A stretch of DNA of 64,000 nt from Hygrophila difformis. Lineage: Eukaryota; Streptophyta; Magnoliopsida; Lamiales; Acanthaceae. Where the stretch lies: positions 17,422,526 through 17,486,525 of the forward strand of contig JAOANR010000004.1 in NCBI GenBank assembly GCA_030278955.1, given 5' to 3'. The stretch's first letter is position 1; the number at the start of each line of letters is the position of its first letter. This document shows positions 46,755 to 58,777 of this stretch, piece by piece. Made by a program: the position numbers and the translations under genes. The notes beneath the pieces are model-generated. The model was not told where the DNA came from. It made no database searches and saw only the letters and a list, made by a program, of their open reading frames with translations.

Positions 46755-47019
46755 CAGTGGCGGATTCAGAAAATTTTTTAAGTGGTGTCCCAAAAAATTA
46801 GTGGGAGCTATATTTAAATTAGGAATAGTAATTACAACACAAAAATATAGAGGAAAACTTGGTTGAAATGAATGATTGTGGTGTCACCATAAAATTCAAG
46901 TGGTGTCACCAAGCCTAATCTAGCTAAATATAAAAAAAAAATTCTACCTTAAAATAACAATTTTATCAATTTAAGTGGTGTCCTATATCACCCCTACTTT
47001 GCATATAGATCCGCCCCTG
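46755..47019. mobile_element. hAT-type MITE (265 bp) with 8-bp TSD
   Basis: Termini CAGTGGCGGATTC and ATCCGCCCCTG form an imperfect terminal inverted repeat. Perfect 8-bp target duplications GTTGGGGT flank it at 46747-46754 and 47020-47027, the length made by hAT transposases. The interior has repeated AAGTGGTGTC(C/A)C motifs. It lies about 270 bp beyond the stop codon of the kinase gene. Confidence 0.88.
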
Positions 47020-47293
47020 GTTGGGGTTTGATTTTGATCCATCACGTAAAATTGCTCCATCACATGAATTGCTTCATCACTCAATTATTAGTTCACATCA
47101 TACCTGCACCTACAGACTCTATACGAGTCTATACCTTATCTCTGTTGATTTATTTACATGTTTTTACTGAATACCAAAAACTATTGTGGTACAAACAAAA
47201 CCATGAACTTAGTATATGATGCAAAAATATTCTAATCAATTCCAAACATTCTTCTTTCAATAAGAAAGTAGATTGGATGATCAAGAATTCACT

Positions 47294-50200
47294 TCATATT
47301 TCATCGTTTTCGTATGTATGAGAAAGCCAAGGGTGTGCAAGCGCCTCTCTCACAGTTGGCCGTCTCTCAGGGTTGATCTCGAGCAAGTATTTCAGAAATT
47401 CCACAAAAAGCGAATCGGAAATTTGTAGATGATGCTCCAATGATGACTCGTCAGGAATGATATACTCGACTTCATTTGTCTCCTAGTATATAACAATTTT
47501 GGTAAGTAAAATTTCAAGTGGGGAAAAAGAAGTTAGATATGGCTAGCTTTTATCGATGAAAGGATTATATATCTTGAAAATAAAATTTAAATACATTTTT
47601 TTTTAGGAATTAGAGAAATAGGAAGAGTATCGAAATTATAAGTGGTAAATTAAAAACTTTGAGATGTGCGCAAATCCAAATTTAAATTTCCTGCTGCCAA
47701 ATAACTTGGCAGCAATTTTTTTTTTTAAAAAAAAATTATAAAGCCAAAATACATGCATCATGCAAGAAAAGATCAGAATCCAAAATTCTGTGGATTGTAC
47801 GACGAAACATTCACTGAACTTAAAAGTATATTTTAATTTGTATAAGAAGAGAGTAAATTCAAATCGGTACTTTGATCTAATTTTTCTATTTAATAATCTC
47901 ATGTTCCCATTTACAGTCCTAAATTTACCTTCATTATTTATATTGTTTTATAACACGAGTCCCTTAATATTGGTGGGATTTCATGTTACATAATTTACAG
48001 AAAAATAAATGGAAGATATTAGGTTCAATGAACATCCAAACCTTGAATCATTAAGAGGTTATTTGGGTGTCAGATAATTTGTTCACACAATCGCCTATAC
48101 GCCAATGAATTCGCTGACACCAGTTAGTTGGAAGTCAAAAACTTTATCATTAGACGAAACCATTATCCTATACGAGGAAATATAATTTGTATTCCAATGT
48201 ATTTTTTATGTGTAAATTAAATTAATCCCAAGTTCAATGAGAATATTATACCATGAATTTTAGGTCATTATTCAAGAGCCTTTATTTAATCAAAGGACCT
48301 TGGTTCCTCCAAGTAAATAGGAGTATGTGATTTAGCTTTAGTAAATTATTTTATCAAGATTAATCACCCAAAATGAATAAAATCACTATATGTTTATGTT
48401 CTCCGGTATATTATTTTCATTCTTCTTTGTTCTTTCATTACCAAAGATGATTAATATTTTAGTACTTAAGTCAATAAATAAGAACACACATTGACATGCC
48501 TTAACTTTAATGTGCATTTACCTACCAATTTACTTGCCTCTTGTTCATACTTGCTTTTCATTAACCTATTCATTAAAACGAAGCAACACCTATAGTTCAA
48601 CCGCCATATTATTAGTTAATTTTCCATTATGTTTTGCTCGATTTCCACCCGCCCCTATCACTCCCTTTTGTCCCCTATTGTAATTCTGTGACTTAAATTC
48701 TCATACACCTTTGTCGACACATTAGTGTCAATATTTACCATAAAATAAAAAATAAAAAGACAAGCAAATGCTAAAAAATTATTCTCTTACATCTTCAAAT
48801 ATTATGTTGTTTGTTGGGAAGAGGGTTTGATCTAGTCATTGGGTTCAACTTCTAACCTAATGGTTCATCATTCGAATCTCCATTCCGGCCCTATCCATTC
48901 CATTTATCTTTTTGAAATTTAAGTACTATGGATTCTCACAACCTTTTAAACAATTATATATGCAGCCTTTTCATATTATATACTACCTCCGTTTTTCTAG
49001 GTTTGCAACGTTGGTGTTTGTTCACATTTTAACTTTGTCTCAATTTTTTATCAGAGTTATGGAAGAAAAAACATAGTCAAGTGAGATATTGTTAGATTCG
49101 TCTAAACTTGTAGTTTTAGAATATCAACTTTTTATAATTTTTAATTATATATAATTTAAGTTATTAATCGTTGAAAAGGTGTATCGACATGCGTGTATGT
49201 GGTCAGTGGTGCAAACCAAAAAACGGAGGGAGCATAGACTATATATCCTTTAAAAATTACGTTAGAAATTTTTGTTTAATAAATCTAATAAACGGAGGGA
49301 GCATCGACATGCGTACCTTTTGTTTAATAAATTTAAAATTTTTGTTAGAAAATACTATATTTATTATATTTTTAAAACATACCCCTCCATCCAGATGAAT
49401 ATGTCCCCTTTGGTTTGGGTACAAATGCACTCGTTTAACGATGATTATCTCAAAATGTGTACAAATAAAAAGTACATAAAGTATAAAATACTCCCTCCGT
49501 CACAGCAAAGTTGTCTTATTGATTGTTTGGCACTGTTCATTGTTTAACTTTGACTCAATATTTTTACAAAGATATATTTGAGGAAAAATAGTCTAGTTGG
49601 GTCTTGTTAGAATCGTATAATCATATAGTTTTAGAATACATATTTTATATAATTTTTTGTTGTATATATTTTGAGATATTAACGATTCAAAAAGTGCATT
49701 GCATTGTGTGGAGAGATAAAACAAGACAGAATAAATGGTACAGGGGAATACATAGTATAAGTATATGTTTCACTATTTCTTTTTATACTTGCAATAAAAT
49801 TAGTCAAAAGTTGGAATATGAATACTGTCGAATAAAATGGACGGAGGGAGTACTCATTATTTATTTAATTTGAAGCAGAATATTAAACACACGATTAAAA
49901 GCTCATCCAAATATTAACATCGGCTAATAATACTTGTAATAAGTTGGAAGAGATAAACGAAGCGTACCTCATTTACATTGTACAAGTCATATTCTTGTGT
50001 AAAATACTTGTGCGTCTCCTCCCCTTTCTCTAGCATATCCATGTCTATTGGCCCAAGCATCGCAATCATCCGTGCCAGAAGCAATGCCACTGCTTCATTT
50101 GGAAATAGCACCTATGCAACAACAATGCCTAAATAAATCCAAAAATCACAAATCCAAATTGCACAGGTGAGGGCTTAATTAGATAGCAACTCCGATCCAA

Positions 50201-52039
50201 ATTCCGGCCATACCTCCCCGGAATATAATTCAGCAAGGATGCACCCGAGCGACCAAACATCGATCTTCTGGTCGTACGGGAGCCCCAACATGACCTCCGG
50301 CGCCCTGTAGGAACGTGACTGCACATAAAGTGATAGTTTGTCCGTCTGGAAGCAACTGCTGCCAAGATCGATCACCTTTATCTCGCACCTTCTGTAGCTT
50401 TTTATCAGGATATTCTCGGGCTTCAGATCGCAGTGCATTATCCCCAAATCGTGCAAATACAGTAATGCATTCAGACATTGCAGTGCTATGAGCTGCAATG
50501 TAACATCCCACGGGCAGAATAGTTAGATTCTTACCACACTTTGTAAGAAGTTTTGTGCTGTAAAAAGAAACACCTGCAGTCTAGGTAGCGTAAAATAGGG
50601 CTCTGCGCCGGATTCTTGAGAGTATTTCTGGAATTCATACAAGTTCGCTCTTAGGAGTTCGGTCACGATAAATAAATGCTCCTGTCGTAAAGTTTTGAAA
50701 CAAATGAGCACATCTTGATCAAGCAGTAAATATGTACAACTACATTGCAAGTGGTGAAATAAATCAAAGTTACCCGATGGTAGAAATAATCATAAAGACG
50801 CAAAATGTGGTGCTCGTCAGCAGGGTCGTGTTTGTTGACATATTTGAGAAGCTTGATCTCGTCTAAGCTCTGGTCGAAAAAATCCTTGTCGTTCTTGATG
50901 ATCTTCAGACAAACATCCGTTCCGGTGCAGAGATCGTGCGCCTGGACAACTCTGCTGAAAGCAGCCGATCCAAGGAACTCGGTGATGTAATACCGCCCTG
51001 CTATTACACTATTCAGAACAATCGGAAGCTCCTTGTTTTCCTCAAATCCAGTCCTGAAGTAGGCATGAGTAGTAATGAATTAAATATACTGGAAGCAGAT
51101 AATGTACTACATTGGTGGAAATTGGAAACATTTGATGAGCTTATTACAAACCTGTTTTTCCTATGTATAATTCGCAGGTCGAATACTTCATAGTCTTCGA
51201 TTTTATTGCCTTGCGTGAAGAGTTTGTCATCAGCTGTAGCACTGTCGTCTTCATTGAGGTCGCCAATGGCGTTGTTCTTGCTTTCATTTGGGTCACGAAT
51301 TTTCTTGGGAGTCAGATCGCTCCCACTTTCACTGCGATCCTGTTTCGACTTTTCATGGCTTTTGTTGAACTGAACTAATTCAGCATCGAATGTGCAATAA
51401 TTTGAGCAATATTCGGACATCTTGAGTTCATATTTGGACAAATCCTCAACAGGACCGATCTCCCCTGTCTGGACAGTCATCATAAACTTATCTTCGCTTG
51501 GATCGCCGTCGAAATCACGGTCAATTTCGTCCGGAGCCGTGCCAAAGTGAGACAACTTATCATTCCCCAAATCTGGAATTGAATTAGCAAGACAGAGATT
51601 CACCACAAGTACACACCACAAAGTATGAAATGAATTAAATCTGGTGCAGGAATAATGATGCATATAAATGAATGAACCCTACAGTACCCTAACCTCAAGC
51701 TACAGCTCTAAATTTTTAGCCCCAAAACTATGGGGCGAAGAAAATTCAAGTACATTACATTGTAAGAAAACAGACATATACAGTATCAAGAATGAATGAA
51801 TTATTATCATCGGTACCGGAAGGACAAGCTTCAGCGATTGAAGAAACCGCGCTGACAAAATCGTCGTCATCATCGAAGGAGGAGCAATTGGCGGTTCCGC
51901 CACCATGGGAATGGGCTGATGATTGGTCGATGATATCCTGAAAGAAGGCGGATTCGGAGTGGGAGAAGCCGTGCCTCCTGAGGAAGAGGAGGACGGCGGC
52001 GAAATTGAGGTCGGGCGGCGGCGGCGGGGAAGGAGGCAT
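47294..52039 (-). CDS. Plant DYRK-type dual-specificity protein kinase, 7 exons, 547 aa
   Basis: Coding exons on the minus strand: 52039-51817, 51572-51152, 51053-50774, 50681-50574, 50492-50214, 50111-49968, 47482-47294. All borders are GT-AG and phases join to 1,644 nt. The N-terminus after a Pro run has a LisH-like helix ([18 protein letters not shown], residues 13-30) and acidic stretches. The kinase domain runs from about 236 to 540: glycine-loop [14 protein letters not shown]-binding Lys265 (CLKII), catalytic HCDLKPEN (364-371, Asp366), metal-binding DLG in place of DFG (386-388), activation segment [11 protein letters not shown] (Tyr400), then [15 protein letters not shown] and the SxY instead of YxY motif fit the plant-specific DYRK group (from memory, close to Arabidopsis At2g40120 in size). 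Expected role: Ser/Thr phosphorylation with Tyr autophosphorylation in cytosol or nucleus. All catalytic residues are present. Confidence 0.88.
48983..49234. mobile_element. Stowaway-like MITE A in kinase intron 6
   Basis: Left end CTACCTCCGTTTTT pairs with right end AAAAACGGAGGGAG near TA dinucleotides. A further copy of the right terminus with the following CATCGACATGCGT occurs at 49291-49315, indicating a small internal rearrangement. Limits are approximate. Confidence 0.6.
49491..49850. mobile_element. Stowaway-like MITE B in kinase intron 6 (360 bp)
   Basis: Terminal inverted repeat CTCCCTCCGT / ACGGAGGGAG flanked by TA (49489-49490, 49851-49852), the Tc1/mariner-type duplication. It lies about 120 bp from the donor site of intron 6. 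Confidence 0.85.
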
Positions 52040-52053
52040 GGGAAATGGAGGAA

Positions 52054-52197
52054 TCAGTTCCGAGTGATGAATGGAGGAGGAATGGATATGGGCATGGGGA
52101 AGGTAGGCGGTGAATTGATGGGAAAGAAAAAGCAACAGAAAATGAATTGATGATCATCGGTGGTGGTGGTTGGCGATTGCATGTTGATGCTACCCAT
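52054..52197 (-). promoter_or_regulatory. Upstream ORF (47 codons) in the kinase leader
   Basis: ATG at 52197 (MGSINMQSP) opens a frame different from the kinase and stops with TGA at 52054-52056, 14 nt before the kinase ATG at 52039. If the transcript starts upstream of 52197 this uORF would be met first and could reduce kinase translation. CT repeats (plus-strand 52203-52230) lie just upstream. The transcription start is unknown. Confidence 0.45.
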
Positions 52198-52612
52198 TGC
52201 CCGTCTCTCTCCGTCTCTCTCTGTCTCTCCCACACCACTACTGGTTTACTACTGTACACTAGAGAAATAGATACAACAATACATAGATACAATTACAATT
52301 CGGACAATTGAAAGGGAGAGAGAGGGAAGTGTGGGAGGTGGCTAATGGCTTTTCAACTTTGGTTTGAATAATTGCTGCTGCTTTTTCTTTCTTTTTTTTT
52401 GATTAATTTTCTTTCTTTTGAATTAGTAGTTGTTGTTGGGTCTCTAGTCTCATCCTCTCTTCTTTGGTCCTGTGAAAATATTAATTAAAGCAAAGAAAAA
52501 AAAAAAAAACAAAAGGGGGAATCCGGGAAGGGAAAAAGAAACGCAAGGATGACCGTCCTTTTATCCTTCCAAATTGGAGGGCTGGATTTTCTCGATAGAA
52601 ATTAGAGTTTTA

Positions 52613-52613
<1 letters not shown>
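52198..52613 (-). promoter_or_regulatory. Probable kinase promoter / 5' UTR region
   Basis: Divergent region between the kinase and the LINE. It contains CT/GA microsatellite-like tracts (52203-52230, 52314-52334), common in plant 5' UTRs, and A/T-rich runs. No definite TATA box was assigned. Confidence 0.4.
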
Positions 52614-52670
<57 letters not shown>

Positions 52671-52672
52671 TA
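52614..52672. repeat. (AAT)n microsatellite
   Basis: About 19 repeats of AAT directly before the LINE 5' end; part of the left target duplication lies in it. Confidence 0.95.
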
Positions 52673-52737
52673 ACATTTTTCTCTCTCTAGCTAAGGTTCT
52701 CTCGAGCTAGGGATTTCTTCTTCGCGTCTTCCGGCAG

Positions 52738-54375
52738 ATGTCCACTCCTCTGTCGCCATCAGCTGGCGTCCCTCCGGATGGCCCCAGCTCCGCCTTCTAC
52801 TTCTCCGGTGGTGAGAAGCCCTCATTCAGAGACATGGTACTAGAAGGAAAATCCAAACCGTCGGCAGCCATTCTGGATAAAGCAGATGTGGAAAAATATG
52901 TGAAGCTTGACTTCATCAATGGAGATCGTCTTAAACCGCGTATTACTGTCGATCCAAAGATTAAAGATAGGTTGCATAAGCCATGGGAAGATGCCATTAT
53001 CATATCGGTGTAGGGAAAGAGAGTTGGTTTTCTTGCGCTTAAGGAGAGAGTCACAAGGATTTGGAAAATGCAGGGAGCATTTGAAATGGTAGAGGTTGGC
53101 AGAGGGTTTTTTGTGGTTAAGTTTGAAAGAAAGTTGGATCGTGACCGGGTCCTTAATGAAGGGCCTTGGTTAGTTTTTTATAGCTATTTAACTATCACCC
53201 CTTGGAAGCCAAATTTTGTGGCAACAGAGACAACACCATGCAAGACTATTGTGTGGGCAAGGTTACCAGACCTGTGTTTGGAGATGTATGAAGAAAACTT
53301 TCTGGACAAAATCTCCTGGGGGATTGGCACCCCGGTTAAGGTGGATGACATGACGAAGAAGGTCCACAGAGGGAAGTTCGCTAGGATATGTGTGGAGATA
53401 GATCTTCGTGAGCCGGTTGTGACAAGCATCCTCATAGGAGATGTTTGGCAAAAAATACAATATGAAGGGTTACATTTGTTGTGTTCTTCCTGTCAAAGAT
53501 ACGGGCATGGAGCCATGGCATGTCCGGAGAAGACAAGGGAGTTGGTGGCAAAAGGTGGAGAAAGGACGAAGCAGCAGATGGGGCATGAGTCAGATGAGGG
53601 AAATCATAAAAATAGCAATACAGACAAAACGTCTAGTGAGCAGTCTGTAAAGGTCACAACTTTGAATCATACCAAAGTAGGTGAGGGAGGGGTTCCTACG
53701 AAGAGAGTTGACTTACCTCCTTGCTCAAAAGGGGGACCTGTGTACGAGGAGGCCGAGTCCTCTGCCAAAACTGCAGGCCCTAATAAGGAAAGGGATAGAA
53801 GTGATGGCTCACGTGATAGCCATATGGAAGAGAACAGTGTTGCAGATGTGCCGAATCAGCCTGAGAGTGGGGCTTGGATCAAGGTGGAAAAGCGGAAGCC
53901 TCGTGGGCCTAAAAGGGCCAAGGACTCCGACGGCAAGCTAGGGAATTACAAAATGGGCCAGATCACCCGGGCAAATGACAAAAGGCCCATAAACATTTCA
54001 AGTGGATCCAAGCCTCTTAAAACCATTACTAACACCATAGAGGCCAAGGCTCGGCCCAAAGTCAAAGGGCGTTTGGTCATCGCAGGAGGGAAAGGATTGC
54101 CGGCGAGAGTCATTTCCAACTCCGATGGCAACTCTTCGCTTGCTAAAAGGGCTAGGCCAGAGGAATCAAATGAGTGCGGGGAACCGGAAAGTAAGCCCGT
54201 GGGGTTGTCCCCAGCATCTGGCCGTAATAGCTTGGAGGAAACTAAAGATGGTATGGAGACAGACCGCAATGGTGCGGTGGTCGAAAAGAATAGGGAAATC
54301 GACTCCCTTGGTGATGAGGAGATGCCAGAACCGGAGGAAGTGGAAGTCATACCGAGTAAGGCTGGGACGCCCTAG
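52738..54375 (+). pseudogene. LINE ORF1: DUF4283 and zinc-knuckle RNA-binding protein
   Basis: 546-codon frame broken by one TAG at 53011-53013 in the middle of the DUF4283 fold (after DAIIISV). Residues about 65-240 hold the typical GKRVGFLALKERVTRIW ... GRGFFVVKFERKLDRDRVLNEGPW ... IVWARLPDLCLEMY order, followed by a CCHC knuckle CSSCQRYGHGAMAC (C-x2-C-x4-H-x4-C) near residue 250. The C-terminal half is hydrophilic and of low conservation. Known role of the family: nucleic-acid-binding ORF1 protein of plant LINEs. Only 3 nt separate its stop from the ORF2 ATG, so ORF2 was probably made by reinitiation. Confidence 0.85.
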
Positions 54376-54378
54376 AGT

Positions 54379-57300
54379 ATGCTTGCTTCCACCTTTTTTG
54401 CCGAATTTATTTCTTTTCCTATGTTTATGGATTTTAAGAACTTCAAAATTTTTTCTTGGAATGTTGGTGGGATCCTTGGTGTTGATAAGAGGAGGATTTT
54501 ATTGGATTTCTTGAGATGCCAATCTCCTGATTTGGTTTTTATTTTAGAGCCTCAATCCAATTTTGGTAAGTCGCAGAACCTTTTCATGAAGGCTGGCTTC
54601 TCTCCGGTCTGTATCCAGGAATCGCTGGGCAGAGCAGGGGGTGTCTGGCTGCTTAAGCGCATTGATTTAGCTATTCAGCTGGACATTTTTTATGAAAGAG
54701 ACAGACTCATTACCCTTAAATTGTCTAGTGGATCTGCCTCTTGGTTTATTACCGCGGTGTACGCATCTCCGCAGTATTCTTCTCGCTGCAGGGATTGGCA
54801 GAACCTTCGTTTGATCAAAGAGAGGATAGAGGGAGCTTGGGCGTTAGTGGGGGATTGGAACCAAATCCTTGCTTCCAATGAAGTGATTGGTGGTCTGTTC
54901 AACCTTAACAGGGCGGAAGATTTCCAGGAGCTTCTGCTTGATTGTGGGCTAGCTACTATCAATACTCATGGCGGGAGGTTTACTTGGGCTCGGCCGCTAG
55001 GTAGTGGCAATTGTATCAAGAAGAAACTGGACAGATGCGTTATTAATACGGATTGGCTCTCATTATTCCCTCTTGGTTCTGCGCGCAATCTGGAGAGATT
55101 GGGATCGGACCATTCGCCTATAGTGGTCCATTGCGGTCTGCCCCCAGCTGCCCCGAAGGTTAAACCCTTTAGGTGGGAAGCGTCTTGGGCGTCTGTGGAG
55201 AAGTACAGAGAAGTGGTCCAGTCTGCTTGGGATCCGGAAGGTCAATCTATCTACAACCAACTTGACTCGGTGAGGGAGGCCTCCAAAACCTTTCATCAGT
55301 CTAATGGGAAAAACCTTTACTGGAAGAAGGTGAAACTTAAAAAGAGATTGGCAGGGATTGCTTTGGCTCTGGAAAGAGTGGATTCTGTGAGGCTTCATAT
55401 CCTTGAGGATGAGCTAAAAAAGGAGTATATACAGCTGCTTACTCAAGAAGAGATCAATTGGTACCAAAGGGCTAAGAAGAGTTGGGTGAAACTAGGAGAC
55501 CGCAATTCCTCCTATTTTCATGCTATTGCCAGTAGCTGTCGTCATCATAACAGGGTTCACGGGTTGTATCTAGAGGATGGCTCCTGGTGCGAGGATGAGC
55601 AGACCCTCCATGTCAAGGCCAGGGATTATTTTAAGCATCTGTTTACCGAGCCCCCCCCCCCCCCCCCCCCCCCCCCCCCCACTAGCTGGTCCCCCCTTGG
55701 AGGCTCGGGTGCATAGGCAGGCGGATCCATTTCTTCGTCTGAGGCCTATCCATATAGACCATAAGAGAAGTTTGACAGCTGATTTAGGCAAAGAGGAGGT
55801 GGATTCGATTATAGCAGACCTCAAGGCTTACTCGGCCCCAGGCCCGGATGGGTTCCCAGCCATGTTCTACAAGAAGTATTGGGATATCATAGGAGACTCT
55901 GTCGTCCAGATCCTGAAGTCCACGATGGAAAACAGATCATTCAGACAGGAGCTTGGTCGGGCCTATATATGTTTGATCCCGAAGAGCACACCCCCTACTA
56001 CTTTCAAACAATTTAGACCGATCACTCTTTGTAATGTTCTCTACAAAATCCTCACCAAAGTTCTTGTCAATAGGATCCGGCCTATCCTCCAAGGAAATAT
56101 TTCTCATCACCAATCGGCCTTCTTGCCGGGTAGAGGCTCTATTGACAATGCTGTGACTCTTAGGGAAATCATGGGGTATCTCACGGGATACAAGGCGAAA
56201 CTGAAGGGGATCGTAATGAAAATCGATCTAGAGAAAGCGTACGACCATGTCAAGTGGGATTTCCTTCTCACGTCTCACGGACCTGGAGTTCCCTGATATG
56301 ACCGTCCAATTGGTTATGCACTGTGTGAAATCTCCGTCATTTTCTGTTATTTGGAACGGATCTCCCCTTGAAGATTTCCGGCCTGGGAGGGGCCTTAGAC
56401 AAGGCGACCCTCTATCGCCGTACCTTTTCCTGTTGGTTATGGAAAAGCTTTCTATCATGATCCAGAGAGAGACGGAAGGGGGTGGCTGGGATCCCATTCG
56501 CCTTAAACAGTCAGGGATGGGGATATCCCATCTTCTTTTTGCGGATGACCTTATACTTTGCTCTATGATTGATAATACCAGCATCAAAACCATTGCCAAC
56601 ACCTTGAAAGAGTTTGAGGTGCTCTCGGGCCTGCATCTAAACCCGTCTAAATCCAAGCTATTCATTCCGAAATATATCGAGGAGGAGGACAAGGATTGGA
56701 TTGTGACCGAGCTCAACATCCAGGCGGCTGACTCCCTGGGAGACTACCTCGGATTCCCTACTTTCAATGATAGACCTAAGATTTCAGACTTTGCATTTAT
56801 CATTGATAAGATGGACAGCAAACTGAATGGCTGGGCTTCGAAGTTGCTGAGCAAAGCTGGTAGGTTGACGCTGTGTAGGGCTGTTCTTTCAGCCATTCCG
56901 TCTTATTACATGCAATTATTCTGGCTTCCTGAAGCCATCTGTGAAGGAATTGACAAGAAAATCAGAAATTTCCTTTGGAAAGGTAGGGACGGCAGAGGGT
57001 TGTATTTGGTCAACTGGTCCAAGGTGTCTATGCGTAAGGCTGCTGGTGGTCTGGGGGTCAGGAAGGCTAGGATGATGAACACGGCTCTTCTTGGGAAATT
57101 GCTATGGGGTCTGATTCATAACCTGGAAAAAACTTGGGTGCGCCTTGTTCAAGAGGGATTTTCTGTGGCAGACCTCTCTTTTCCAACTAGGCACAGCCTG
57201 CGATCTCATTTACTTAACACCATGGAAAAGATCTTTCCCCTCATCCGGGAAGGGTTCATGCTCAGGCTTGGGAATGGTAACGCATCGCTTTGGTTCTCCC

Positions 57301-58544
57301 CGTGGTGGAACAATCAACAAATAGGGCCTCTCCTACCCTTTGTTGAAACGAGTGATACCCAACTTAAAGTTAAGGATGTCATTAGCGATGGGAAGTGGAA
57401 TTGGAAGGGTATTTCATCTCAAATCCCCCCTTCTTTAATTCAGAGAATCACGGCTGCACCCCCTCCCATCCTTGAAGAGGATATCCAGGATATATGGAAC
57501 TGGTCTGGCAATTCGGATGGCAAATTCACGGTTAAATCAGCGTATCAGTTCCTCTTAAAGATGGAGCATAAATCCACCGATTGGAAGTGGATGTGGGATT
57601 GCAATATCCCCGAGAAAGTTGGGTTTCTCATTTGGCTTGTTTCCCATAATTCCCTTCCGGTGAACGCTATTAGATTCCACAGAAATCTGTCTCCTTCCCC
57701 ATTATGCACTATCTGTGGCATGTATTCGGAAACCTGGGGACATTGTTTACTTTATTGTAATTGGGTTGGGAGCTGTTGGAGGAAACTGGACATCGATATT
57801 CCAGGAGACTGTGATGAGATTCCTCCCAAGGACATCAGGGTGCTGCTCAAAAATCTGTTTACTATCTATGGTATGAAATTCTTAATGGCCCTATGGACTT
57901 TTTGGTTGGAAAGGAATGCCAGGGTCTTTAAAGGCCAGGAGAAGCCTCATTGGATTCTCATCAAGGAGATTCGTAGCCTTTGCTTAGATGCTGAGCAGAG
58001 CAGAACGACCCCTCCTACTCACCAGAATGCAACTAGACATGTGAAGTGGAATTTGCTTGATCTCCAGGGCCTCATTCTCCATGCAGACGGCAGCCTGCTG
58101 CAATCTGGAAGTCGTGGGGGTTTTGGGTTTGTTGTGCGCAAGGAGAATGGCAGCTGGTGTGGAGGCGGCTGCGGTTTTCTTGGAAAAGTTTCCATCCTCT
58201 ATGCAGAAATCGCAGCGATGGCCTTCGGCTTGGAATATGCGGTGAAGATAGGGACAAAAGCCATTCACGTATACTCTGACTCTTTGGAGGCCATTCACCT
58301 GCTGGAGAATAGAGATGTTTCCCACAATCTAGCGCCTCTTCTTTCCAGGATCAGAAGGGCCAGGATTTCATTCGACTCAGTGGATTTTCATCATGTGCTC
58401 CGCGAGGGGAACAAAGTTGCTGATTGTCTTGCACGCCGAGGCGCATCCAAGGAAGAGTTTTACACCACTTGGGCGTTTCCGCCCGATTTTGTCAAGGGGG
58501 AACTCTTTGCGGATGCCATAGGAACTTGGTTTCCTAGGGTGTAG
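54379..58544 (+). pseudogene. LINE ORF2: endonuclease, reverse transcriptase, zf-RVT, RNase H
   Basis: Frame 1 (54379-about 55650) is an APE-type endonuclease: FSWNVGG, ILEPQS, VYASPQ, VGDWNQI and the terminal SDHSPIV. A run of 30 C at 55651-55680 coincides with a shift to the next frame, which carries the RT start: SAPGPDGFPAMFYKKYW, LIPKSTPPTTFKQFRPITLCN, QSAFLPGRGSIDN, MKIDLEKAYDHVKWDFL. A second shift near 56262 leads into RGLRQGDPLSPYLF and the catalytic FADDLIL (about 56540), then the thumb, a zinc-binding CTICGMYSETWGHCLLYC (about 57708-57760) and an RNase H domain (LHADGSLLQSGSRGGFGFVV, VYSDSLEAIHL, VADCLARRG). The RNase H makes it the same LINE type as the relics at 12245 and 18200. 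Confidence 0.9.
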
Positions 58545-58647
58545 TCCGCCTTGTCGGTTTTTGTTCTTCGTTTTCCTCTTTGTTTTTCTTTTGATTTTGC
58601 TCCTTGTTTTCCGGCCTTTGGCTAATCCAAAAAAAATAATAATATAA

Positions 58648-58735
58648 TCTAAATTCCCCCACTTCCCCACCCCTTTTTTCAACATCTCCTCCAACTTTTC
58701 TTCCCCAACTTCAACAATCATATATTCACTAAATC

Positions 58736-58777
<42 letters not shown>

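Larger units (their letters stand above)
52674..58634 (+). mobile_element. L1-type LINE, near full length (about 5.96 kb)
   Basis: Two ORFs in the plant L1 order (DUF4283/zinc-knuckle ORF1; endonuclease-RT-zf-RVT-RNase H ORF2), then a short 3' UTR and A-rich tail. The probable target duplication is AATAATAATATAA (52661-52673 and 58635-58647), partly within the AAT microsatellite, so chance similarity contributes. One nonsense codon in ORF1 and two frameshifts in ORF2 inactivate it. Confidence 0.88.

Noticed and set aside
48826..48905. tRNA-like SINE head in kinase intron 6
   Set aside because: An ATTCGAATCTCC box-B-like string is present, but no convincing box A, tail or target duplication was found.
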